From RGIG5057 sp036653755 (GTDB lineage: Bacteria > Bacillota > Clostridia > TANB77 > CAG-465), in the NCBI GenBank assembly GCA_036653755.1, contig JAVVTJ010000014.1:1-24127 (forward strand): a DNA stretch of 24,127 bases, in the 5' to 3' direction. Below the pieces are notes generated by a model. That model did no database searches and was not told the DNA's origin. It saw only the letters and a program-made list of their open reading frames with translations. The position numbers and the translations under genes were made by a program. Shown here in pieces: positions 9,513-16,044 of the stretch (its first letter is position 1; the number at the start of each line of letters is the position of its first letter).

Positions 9513-10118
9513 TTAATATAATGTAATACACTCTACTTTTCCATCTTTTAATATATATTTTTTACCACATTGCTTACATTCAAATTGATTGTTTTTAAAT
9601 ATCATTTTTTCAGTACATTCACATATATAATATTTAAATTTTGCGGGGTTGCCATAAACTAATGAATAATCTTCAACATCTTTTGTTACCACACTTCCAG
9701 CGCCCACAAAAGCAAATTTTCCTATATTATGTCCACATACAATTGTTACATTTGCACCTATTGATGCACCTTTTTTTATTATTGTTGTTTTGTATTCATC
9801 TTTCCTTGATATAAAGCTGCGAGGATTAATAACGTTTGTGAAAACACAAGAAGGTCCTAAAAATACATTGTCTTCACATATTACTCCACTGTACACCGAT
9901 ACATTATTTTGGATTTTTACATTATTTCCAATAATACAATTTGATGAAATTACAACATTTTGTCCTAAATTACAATTTTTCCCAATTTTTGAATTTGCCA
10001 TTATGTGTGAAAAATGCCATATTTTAGTGTTATCTCCAATCTCACAAGGCATGTCCACATAGCTAGAATTATGAACAAAATAATTAAATTCTTTTATTTT
10101 GTTTTTACATTCATTCAT
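9513..10118 (-). CDS. wbpD: WbpD-like nucleotide-sugar N-acetyltransferase (left-handed beta helix)
   Basis: Hexapeptide-repeat acyltransferase of 201 residues. The LbH rungs run through IGDNTKIWHFSHIM, IGKNCNLGQNVVI, IGNNVKIQNNVSV and CEDNVFLGPSCVFTNV, followed by the family loop NPRSFISRKDEYKTT and a last rung IGANVTIVCG; the WHFSHIM and NPRS patterns are typical of WbpD, which acetylates the 3-amino group of UDP-GlcNAc(3NH2)A. A C-terminal tail carries CxC and CxxC (ICEC...CKQCGKKY), a small zinc-ribbon-like addition seen in Gram-positive relatives. Start ATG at 10118 is preceded by AAAGGAGG at 7 bases; the longer frame to 10139 would swallow the ribosome site. It stands just downstream of the IS debris at 10141. 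Confidence 0.88.
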   Translation of the reverse strand: MNECKNKIKEFNYFVHNSSYVDMPCEIGDNTKIWHFSHIMANSKIGKNCNLGQNVVISSNCIIGNNVKIQNNVSVYSGVICEDNVFLGPSCVFTNVINPRSFISRKDEYKTTIIKKGASIGANVTIVCGHNIGKFAFVGAGSVVTKDVEDYSLVYGNPAKFKYYICECTEKMIFKNNQFECKQCGKKYILKDGKVECITLY

Positions 10119-10140
10119 TTTATATCCTCCTTTTTTCAAT

Positions 10141-10191
10141 GGTAGTGTAAAAGTTTTGTACTTTTATAGTAAACTAAAATTCCACACTACC
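10141..10191. repeat. 51-bp segment bounded by 8-bp inverted repeats, possible IS end
   Basis: GGTAGTGT at 10141-10148 and ACACTACC at 10184-10191 are perfect inverted copies 51 bp end to end, with AAAAG following the left one and ATTCC preceding the right one. Inside are two more small inverted repeats (AAAGT..ACTTT and TAGT..ACTA). The segment lies between the wbpD-like start and a transposase remnant, so it may be an IS terminus or a minimal leftover of one. The 12-mer GGTAGTGTAAAA at its left end recurs once, on the minus strand at 41-52. Confidence 0.4.
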
Positions 10192-10217
10192 TACAAATCT
10201 TAGTTATTTTATATATT

Positions 10218-10571
10218 ATGATATCGTTCACCCCATTTTTTAGATTGATTATCTACCTTTTAGCTGTAACTGACGGTAACCCTATTTACAATGTTGCTCA
10301 CTTAATATTTAAGACTAATAGTATTAATTTCACTTTCAAACAAGTTATTGGCTTATACAACAGAGATGTCAATTCTACTGTGTTTAGACCACTAAATCAG
10401 ATTATTGAAAGATTTAACAGAACATTCAAACAAATCTACAAACCTACTTGTGGTTATGGTTCTATTCACGGTGCTACTGTTGATACAATTTTATTTACTA
10501 CTTGTTTTAATTTTTTATGTCCTAACAAAACTCTAAATTATGCTATATACGTACATGTTGATAAAATTTAA
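10218..10571 (+). pseudogene. Remnant of a DDE transposase (C-terminal part)
   Basis: A 117-codon plus-strand frame inside a locus that is otherwise all minus strand. From residue 17 it matches the end of a DDE/rve-type catalytic domain: AVTDGNPIYNVAHLIF (containing an Asp in the position of the second catalytic Asp), VIGLYNRD, then FRPLNQIIERFNRTFKQ (a Glu in the position of the catalytic Glu), CGYGSIHGATV and FNFLCPNKTLNYAI. The N-terminal DNA-binding half and the first catalytic Asp are absent, and no ribosome site precedes the first ATG, so it is a fragment. The flanking 10141-10217 and 10572-10640 bases carry no gene; position of the right IS end is not visible. IS family left open. Confidence 0.72.
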
Positions 10572-10707
10572 TCCAGTTCTAGTATGCCACTTAAATGGTT
10601 GCATCCAATTAACGTGAAATTTTTATGGTTGAACATTCTTAAAAGTGCCATTTTTTCTAAGTGCTTTTTATGTCATGTTTTACCTTTTTTACAATAATAT
10701 ATTTTTT

Positions 10708-11340
10708 TCAATCCTTTACTTTTCTAACAGGAACTCCAACATACGTTCCACTTGCCAGTATACTTTTAATAACTACTGCTCCTGCCCCAACTATTACGTT
10801 ACCGATTATTTCAATATTATTTATAACAGTTGTACTAGCTCCTATATGTGTTAACTCTCCAATTTTTACTGTACCCGCTAATGTTGCATTTGGAGATATA
10901 TGAACATAGTTATCTATATAATTGTCATGTTCTATTATACTACCAGTATTAATTATAGAGTGTTTTCCTATAAATGATGATGTATTAATAGTCGAATTTG
11001 CCATTATAACTGTTCCTTCTGATATTTGAACATTTAAACCAATAGTTGCACTAGGATGAATAGCAATATAGTAAGGTAATTTATATTTTTCAGCGATTTT
11101 TTTTCTTACCTTATTATCACCTATTCCTATAATAAATTGAACATCAGGATTATTTTTTACTATTTCTATACATTCTACTACTCTTCCAATTACTTTAAAC
11201 GATTGGATACCTGCTATTATTGTTCCTTCTTCTATATTATCATCTAAAAAGCCATAAACTATATCACCAGATTTATCTATAATATCTGCTATTACTTTTG
11301 CATGCCCACTTGCTCCAATTATAACTACTTTTTTATTCAT
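10708..11340 (-). CDS. pglD: PglD/NeuD-like sugar O/N-acetyltransferase
   Basis: Acetyl-CoA-dependent transferase of 210 residues. The N-terminal domain is a small Rossmann-like nucleotide-sugar binding unit (KVVIIGASGHAKVIADII, YGFLDDN, FIIGIGDNKVRKKI). The C-terminal left-handed beta helix has rungs such as IGLNVQISEGTVIM, IGKHSIINTGSIIEHDNYI and HISPNATLAG, where the conserved His pair near EHD and VHISP supplies the catalytic base. In PglD this acetylates the 4-amino group of UDP-4-amino-4,6-dideoxy-GlcNAc, giving UDP-N,N'-diacetylbacillosamine. Its ATG overlaps the end of the pglC-like gene by 8 bases. Neighbouring pglC, pglE and pglF counterparts support this role over the sialic-acid O-acetyltransferase NeuD. 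Confidence 0.86.
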   Translation of the reverse strand: MNKKVVIIGASGHAKVIADIIDKSGDIVYGFLDDNIEEGTIIAGIQSFKVIGRVVECIEIVKNNPDVQFIIGIGDNKVRKKIAEKYKLPYYIAIHPSATIGLNVQISEGTVIMANSTINTSSFIGKHSIINTGSIIEHDNYIDNYVHISPNATLAGTVKIGELTHIGASTTVINNIEIIGNVIVGAGAVVIKSILASGTYVGVPVRKVKD

Positions 11341-11956
11341 TTATATTTACCTTATTACCACTAAATTTTTGTGATGTTTGTACATCTTGTGATTGTGATA
11401 TTCCATCTTTTTTTATAACTTTTAATATCGTATTAATAATAATATTAATATCTATAAGTAAACTAATTTTAGATATATACTCTAAATCTGTTTTAAATTT
11501 ATCTTCCCAACTTAATGTATTTCTACCATTTATTTGTGCTAAGCCAGTAAGTCCAGGTCTTATATCATGTCTATGCTTTTGCTCCTCATTATACAAATCT
11601 AAATATTCAACTAAAAGTGGTCTAGGTCCTACTATACTCATGTCACCTTTTAATATGTTTATAAGTTCTGGTAATTCATCTAAACTTGTACTTCTCAAAA
11701 ATTTTCCGAATTTAGTTAATCTTTTACTATCTAGTAATAAATTACCATTATGATCTTTTTCATCAGTCATAGTTCTAAATTTATATAAAATAAATAGTTT
11801 TTCATTAAGTCCTGGTCTTTCTTGCTTAAATATAGCTGGTTTTCCAAGTTTAATTCTTACAATTATCCACAATATTAAAAGCATCGGAGATAAAATAATT
11901 ATTGCAATCAGACTTAATATAAAATCTAATATTCTTTTAAAATATTTCTTGTACAA
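11333..11956 (-). CDS. pglC: PglC-like monotopic phosphoglycosyl transferase
   Basis: Small phosphoglycosyl transferase of 207 residues that moves a phospho-sugar from a UDP donor to undecaprenyl phosphate, starting glycan assembly on the inner membrane face. It has the single N-terminal re-entrant hydrophobic helix (residues 7-33, FILSLIAIIILSPMLLI), then KPAIFKQERPGLNEK, YKFRTM, and the catalytic Asp-Glu dyad in STSLDELPELINIL, followed by GDMSIVGPRPLL and RPGLTGLAQINGRN. Length equals Campylobacter PglC and lacks the extra membrane region of WcaJ/WbaP. Start is TTG at 11956 with AAGTGA about 5 bases upstream; no better start exists. It is 14 bases downstream of the aminotransferase and overlaps pglD. 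Confidence 0.89.
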   Translation of the reverse strand: MYKKYFKRILDFILSLIAIIILSPMLLILWIIVRIKLGKPAIFKQERPGLNEKLFILYKFRTMTDEKDHNGNLLLDSKRLTKFGKFLRSTSLDELPELINILKGDMSIVGPRPLLVEYLDLYNEEQKHRHDIRPGLTGLAQINGRNTLSWEDKFKTDLEYISKISLLIDINIIINTILKVIKKDGISQSQDVQTSQKFSGNKVNINE

Positions 11957-11970
11957 TATATCACTTCTTT

Positions 11971-13101
11971 CTATCTAAATAAATTTAATATTGTATTTAT
12001 TACTAATTCTTGTTCTTCTTTTGTCATTTTTGTATCTGAAGGTAAACAAACACCATTTTCAAATAATCTTTCTGATAAACTTTGATTTTTTTCAGTTGTA
12101 ATAAAATCATATTTTTCAAAAAAAGGTTGCATATGCATTGGTTTCCATACAGGTCTTGATTCTATATTTTCTTTTTCTAATGCTTCCATTATATCAAGTG
12201 GTTTAATTCTACTATTAAAATCAATAGAAATTATAGATAGCCAATGGTTAGAAAATGAATTTGTAGGTTCTTCTTTTATAATTATTTCTTTTATGTTTTT
12301 AAATGCTTCTTTATAACAATCATATATTTCTCTTTTTTTATTTATTCTATCATTTAATACTTTAAGTTGTCCTCTGCCAATTCCTGCTACAATATTACTC
12401 ATTCTATAATTATATCCAAGTTCACTATGTTGATAATGTCTTGCTTTATCTCTTGATTGAGTAGCCCAAAATCTGACTTTTTCTATTGCTTTTTCATCTT
12501 CTGAAATAAGCATTCCTCCACCACTAGTTGTGATTATTTTATTACCATTGAATGAATATATTCCAAATTTACCAAATGTTCCAGTATATTTATTATTATA
12601 TTTTGAACCTAAACTTTCTGCTGCATCTTCTATAAGTGGTGTGTTGTGTTCTTTGCATATATTAACTATTTCATCTAATTTAGCAGGGTCACCATATAAA
12701 TGAACTACTAATACACATTTAGGATTTGGATATTTTTCAAAAGCTTTTTTTAAAGCTAATGGATCCATATTCCAAGTTTTTTCATCACTATCTATAAATA
12801 CAGGTTTTGCATTTTGATATATTATTGGATTTACCGTAGCAGAAAATGTTAAATCTTGACAAAATACAATATCTCCTGTTTCTACTCCAGCTGCTTTTAA
12901 AGCTAAATGTATTGCTGCTGTTCCAGCAGATAAAGCTGCTGCCTGTTTTGTATCAACAAATCTTACTATTTCATTTTCAAATTCATTAACATTTTCTCCT
13001 AGAGGTGCAATCCAATTTTTTTCAAACGCATCATTTATATATTCTAATTCATATCCTTCTTTTGACATATGTGGAGACGATAAAAATATTTTTTTATTCA
13101 T
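11971..13101 (-). CDS. pglE: PglE-like sugar aminotransferase (DegT/DnrJ/EryC1/StrS)
   Basis: PLP-dependent aminotransferase of 376 residues that would convert the 4-keto nucleotide sugar made by PglF to the 4-amino sugar. Visible motifs: NWIAPLGENVNEFE, AALSAGTAAIHLAL, DLTFSATVNPIIY, the PLP-ring aspartate in LIEDAAESLGS, and the Schiff-base lysine in YSFNGNKIITTSGGG. The tail RPVWKPMHMQPFFEKY is also typical of the EpsN/PglE group. Start ATG at 13101 has GAAGGA six bases upstream; the frame continues 15 codons further without a ribosome site and into the preceding gene. Sixteen bases separate it from the dehydratase. Confidence 0.89.
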   Translation of the reverse strand: MNKKIFLSSPHMSKEGYELEYINDAFEKNWIAPLGENVNEFENEIVRFVDTKQAAALSAGTAAIHLALKAAGVETGDIVFCQDLTFSATVNPIIYQNAKPVFIDSDEKTWNMDPLALKKAFEKYPNPKCVLVVHLYGDPAKLDEIVNICKEHNTPLIEDAAESLGSKYNNKYTGTFGKFGIYSFNGNKIITTSGGGMLISEDEKAIEKVRFWATQSRDKARHYQHSELGYNYRMSNIVAGIGRGQLKVLNDRINKKREIYDCYKEAFKNIKEIIIKEEPTNSFSNHWLSIISIDFNSRIKPLDIMEALEKENIESRPVWKPMHMQPFFEKYDFITTEKNQSLSERLFENGVCLPSDTKMTKEEQELVINTILNLFR

Positions 13102-13117
13102 ATAAATTCCTTCTTTC

Positions 13118-15005
13118 TCAATTAACTTCTTTATATGTTTTAACAACTTGTTTCATAACTTCTCTTACTTCTTTATTTGTAAAGTTTTCTCTTTCTACTA
13201 ATTCATTTAATATACTTAATTTGGTTTCTACCTTATCAATTGTAATACTTGATGGTTTTGCTACAAATATTTTTTCATGTGCTGTTTGTGTAAGACCTTC
13301 TTCTGCCATAAGTAATTCTTCATATAATTTTTCTCCTGGTCTTAAACCTACTATTTCAATTGGTATATCAATATCTGGTTCTAAACCTGATAATTTAATT
13401 ATACTAACAGCTAAATCATATATTTTAACAGGTTCTCCCATATCAAGTACAAATATTTCTCCACCATTTGCATATGTCATAGCTTGTATAACAAGTTGTA
13501 CTGCTTCTGGTATTGTCATAAAATATCTAGTTATATTTTTATGTGTTACAGTTATTGGTCCACCTGCTTCTATTTGTTTTTTAAATAACGGAATTACTGA
13601 ACCATTACTACCGAAGTACATTTCCAAATCTTACTGCTGCAAATTCTGTTTTACTTATTTTATTTTTAGCTTGTATTATCATTTCACATAATCTTTTAGT
13701 TGCTCCCATAATATTAGTAGGATTAACTGCTTTATCAGAAGAAATAAGTATAAATCTTTTAACATTATATTTATCACTTAAATTAACTACATTATATGTT
13801 CCGAATACATTATTTTTTATTGCTTCTGCTGGACTATTTTCCATAAGTGGAACATGTTTATGAGCTGCGGCATGAAATACTAAATAAGGATTATATTTTT
13901 TAAATATCATTTCTATTGCTTTTTTATCTCTAACACTTGCAACTAATGCATCAATATTTTTATTACCATATTTTGCTTTAAGTTCTATCTCTATATCATA
14001 TAGATTATTTTCATAAATATCAACAATAACTAGTTTTTTAGGATTAAATGTCATGATTTGCCTACATAATTCTGAGCCAATAGAACCACCGCCACCTGTA
14101 ACAAGTATCACATTTCCTTCTATTAATTTTGCTATGTTATTATTATCTAAAACAATAGGATCTCTATATAAAATATCTTCTATTTCAACATTTTTTAATT
14201 GTTCAACTAAATTTTTATTTGACTTAATATAATCTTCTGTACTAGGAAGTATTCTAAGTTTTGCACCAGAATCTTGACATAAGTTTAATATTTCTTTTTT
14301 ATCTTTTGCAGATATTTTGGATATTGTAAAGAAAATAGTACTTACTTTATATTTATTACAAATACTAATTATATCATTTCTACTTCCTAAAACTCTAACA
14401 CCTGATATATTATAGTGTAATTTATATGTGTTATCATCAATCATACCAATTACATTATATTCATAACTCATATGTTCTTTAACTATTTTAATTATATCCC
14501 TAGCAGAAGAACCTGCTCCAATTATTAATACATTTTTAATATCTATATTTTCATTTCTTTTATCTTTAAATATCTTATCTTTACTACTTAATGTAAGTCT
14601 TATCATTATTCTATATGCAATCATAGACATAGCTATTAATATTCCAGCTAATAGATTTATTTTTAATGTAGCAATGTTTTTATAAAAAGCAAGTTCAGAT
14701 AGTGCTGTAATAATTGACGTTGATAGTGCTATAAATATATATATTAAATAGTCTTTACCATTTTCATATCTCGTTATACTTGAATATATTCTTAAAAAAA
14801 TAAAAAACAATTCATAAATAATAATAGAAATTAAAGATGAAATTCCTAAAGCAATAAATGATTCTTTTGAATATATAATGCTTTCATCTAATATTATAAA
14901 TTGAGCAAAACAATATGATGCAATAATTACTATCACATCTAATATAGCTAAACAAAGTTTTCTATGCATATATATAATTTTGTAAATTTTCTTTATAAAT
15001 TCCAC
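13118..15005 (-). CDS. pglF: PglF/CapD-like nucleotide-sugar 4,6-dehydratase, interrupted by a +1 frame change
   Basis: Membrane-anchored dehydratase making the 4-keto-6-deoxy sugar from UDP-GlcNAc, first step to bacillosamine. N-terminal half: four hydrophobic helices (about residues 15-135), then a CoA-binding-like Rossmann unit with IGAGSSARDIIKIV. C-terminal half: VTGGGGSIGSELCRQI, VFHAAAHKHVPLME and the catalytic region ISSDKAVNPTNIMGATKR (Ser-Asp-Lys in place of Tyr-x-x-x-Lys, as in PglF/FlaA1). The frame stops at 13608 right after RFGNVL; the rest (GSNGSVIPLFKKQ, TRYFMTIPEAVQ, GLRPGEKLYEELL) continues in the +1 frame to 13118. Removing one C at 13613 restores the invariant NVLGSNG. Start: ATG at 15020 has no ribosome site, but GTG at 15005 has GAGGA eight bases away. 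Total about 628 residues, normal length. Confidence 0.85.
13608..13616 (-). other. +1 frame-change site in pglF at CTT-CGG-TAG
   Basis: Read on the minus strand, codons are GTA CTT CGG TAG TAA. The zero frame meets two stops immediately; ignoring the C at 13613 gives CTT GGT AGT AAT GGT, coding the family-invariant LGSNG. The layout resembles the yeast Ty1 +1 shift site CUU-AGG-C (a slippable Leu codon followed by a slowly read Arg codon). CGG occurs in frame nowhere else in the window except at the equivalent nrdJ site. Confidence 0.55.
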
Positions 15006-15055
15006 AAATATTTTCCTCATTTCATTAATATATTTAAGTATTAAATTTATATAGT

Positions 15056-15084
15056 ATTATATAATAAATATCCATTTTTTTCAA
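15056..15084 (-). promoter_or_regulatory. Sigma-A-type promoter of the polysaccharide locus
   Basis: Minus strand: -35 TTGAAA (15079-15084), 17-bp spacer, -10 TATAAT (15056-15061). Predicted start of transcription near 15049, giving a leader of about 45 bases to the pglF GTG. It is the clearest promoter I found for the locus, consistent with pglF being the first gene of a long operon. Confidence 0.7.
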
Positions 15085-15195
15085 GCTTTTTCGACATATT
15101 AATAGTTTTTTATACATTTTTATCAAATCATATACAAATTATTAAACATTTACATTTATATTTTAAGTAACAATTACTATTTTTTAATAATTTTC

Positions 15196-15224
15196 TTGAA
15201 TTGTTTATTAAAGTATGTTACAAT
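15196..15224 (+). promoter_or_regulatory. Promoter of tRNA-Glu
   Basis: -35 TTGAAT (15196-15201), 17-bp spacer, -10 TACAAT (15219-15224). The tRNA starts 9 bases downstream at 15233, so transcription would begin at or within two bases of the mature 5' end. The other plus-strand tRNA promoter in the window also has TTGAAT and a 17-bp spacer. Confidence 0.7.
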
Positions 15225-15232
15225 ATATTTAT

Positions 15233-15307
15233 GGCCCCTTGGTCAAGCGGTTAAGACGTAGCCCTCTCAAGGCTGAATCAGGAGTTCAATTCTCCTAGGG
15301 GTCACCA
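15233..15307 (+). tRNA. tRNA-Glu (anticodon CTC)
   Basis: Cloverleaf of 75 bases with encoded CCA. Acceptor stem GGCCCCT/AGGGGTC (one G-U), D arm with AAGCGGTTAA loop, anticodon stem TAGCC/GGCTG closing loop CTCTCAA with anticodon CTC at positions 34-36, T stem AGGAG/CTCCT with loop TTCAATT, discriminator A. Sequence type is that of Firmicute tRNA-Glu. A C34 isoacceptor reads only GAG, a minority Glu codon here, so a TTC-anticodon tRNA-Glu must exist elsewhere. Confidence 0.95.
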
Positions 15308-15314
15308 TATTTTT

Positions 15315-15343
15315 GTTCTTTATATTTTATAAAGAACTTTTTT
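15315..15343 (+). terminator. Rho-independent terminator of tRNA-Glu
   Basis: Nine-base-pair stem GTTCTTTAT/ATAAAGAAC with a five-base loop (15324-15328), followed at once by six T (15338-15343). It starts eight bases after the tRNA CCA end. Confidence 0.8.
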
Positions 15344-15515
15344 ATGTAATAATTACAAAATAATTACACATACTAAAAAAATATAAATTATCTAATATGA
15401 CAAATTTCTACATTTATTATACCATATTGGTTTCAATAATGCAATACAATTAAATATATATTTGTAGGGTATATTTTGCTATACGTTTATGAGATAATAT
15501 TTTAGAGGTGTTTTA

Positions 15516-15713
15516 ATGTTTGAAGTATCAAAATATAAAGATAGTAATATTAAATTATCAATACGTTTACCTGAAAATATAGATACAATGTTGAGAAAAA
15601 TATCTATTACTGAAAATATGAGTTATAATAATGTTTTAGTAAGTTGTGTAAAATTTGCTATTGATAATATTGATATAGCAAAATATGAGAATACTGAAAT
15701 AAATGACAGATAA
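15516..15713 (+). CDS. Small ribbon-helix-helix (Arc/CopG-like) protein
   Basis: Sixty-five-residue protein. Residues 11-53 fit an RHH DNA-binding fold: beta strand IKLSIRLPENI (alternating pattern, Pro just before helix A), helix A DTMLRKISITEN, the turn MSYN, then helix B NVLVSCVKFAIDNI. GAGGTG five bases before the ATG supports expression. It stands alone between the tRNA-Glu terminator and its own terminator, with no partner toxin next to it, so it is more likely a free-standing regulator than an antitoxin. An imperfect operator candidate, GTATA-6-TATAC, lies at 15469-15484 upstream. Target unknown. Confidence 0.72.
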   Translation: MFEVSKYKDSNIKLSIRLPENIDTMLRKISITENMSYNNVLVSCVKFAIDNIDIAKYENTEINDR

Positions 15714-15728
15714 TTTTAATGTTTCTAA

Positions 15729-15766
15729 ATAAAAGAGCTAATATTATATAATATCAGCTCTTTTAT
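15729..15766. terminator. Bidirectional terminator between the RHH gene and the Cys-rich gene
   Basis: Eleven-base-pair stem ATAAAAGAGCT/AGCTCTTTTAT (15729-15739 with 15756-15766); the interior ATATTATATAATAT is itself palindromic. T-rich on both strands, so it can end both converging transcripts. The stop codon of the minus-strand gene (15744-15746) lies inside the loop. Confidence 0.75.
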
Positions 15767-16031
15767 TTTCTTCTAATTTAACAAAATAATCAAATATTTC
15801 ATCTAATGACATATTTTCATTTTTTAATTTGTTATACACTTCAACATTACTTTTTTTATGAAAGTATACACATTTTTCACAGGCTAACAGTTTATTATCT
15901 AATATATATCCACCAAATAATTTATATTTCTTTGTTTCAAAACATATTTTATAGAATGGACAGTAACAAAGTGAGCAATCATATTCTTCATCTGAGACAT
16001 CATGACATTTATAATATTTACAATCACTCAC
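15744..16031 (-). CDS. Cysteine-rich small-domain protein (zf-like family), downstream of nrdJ
   Basis: Ninety-five-residue protein with the Cys pattern of the Pfam zf-like 'cysteine-rich small domain', a probable metal-binding unit: KYYKCHDVSDEEYDCSLCYC with PFY following, then GGY and CEKCVYFH. The remaining 40 residues are charged and probably helical (VEVYNKLKNENMSLDEIFDYF). Start: GTG at 16031 (residues SDCKYYKC follow) with AAGGA about 10 bases upstream, sitting 13 bases after the nrdJ stop; the longer frame to 16088 overlaps nrdJ without a ribosome site. Co-transcription with a B12-dependent enzyme is visible; any functional link to metal or cobalamin handling is inference. Confidence 0.75.
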   Translation of the reverse strand: MSDCKYYKCHDVSDEEYDCSLCYCPFYKICFETKKYKLFGGYILDNKLLACEKCVYFHKKSNVEVYNKLKNENMSLDEIFDYFVKLEENKRADII

Positions 16032-16044
16032 TTTTATCACTTCC

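Noticed and set aside
13005..13691. 228-codon plus-strand frame opposite pglF/pglE
   Set aside because: Shadow of well-supported minus-strand genes; no ribosome site and no recognisable domain.
13118..15020. Plain decay of pglF as a pseudogene
   Set aside because: A single-base frame change with otherwise fully conserved motifs on both sides, matched by an identical situation in nrdJ, argues against general decay; kept as one gene.
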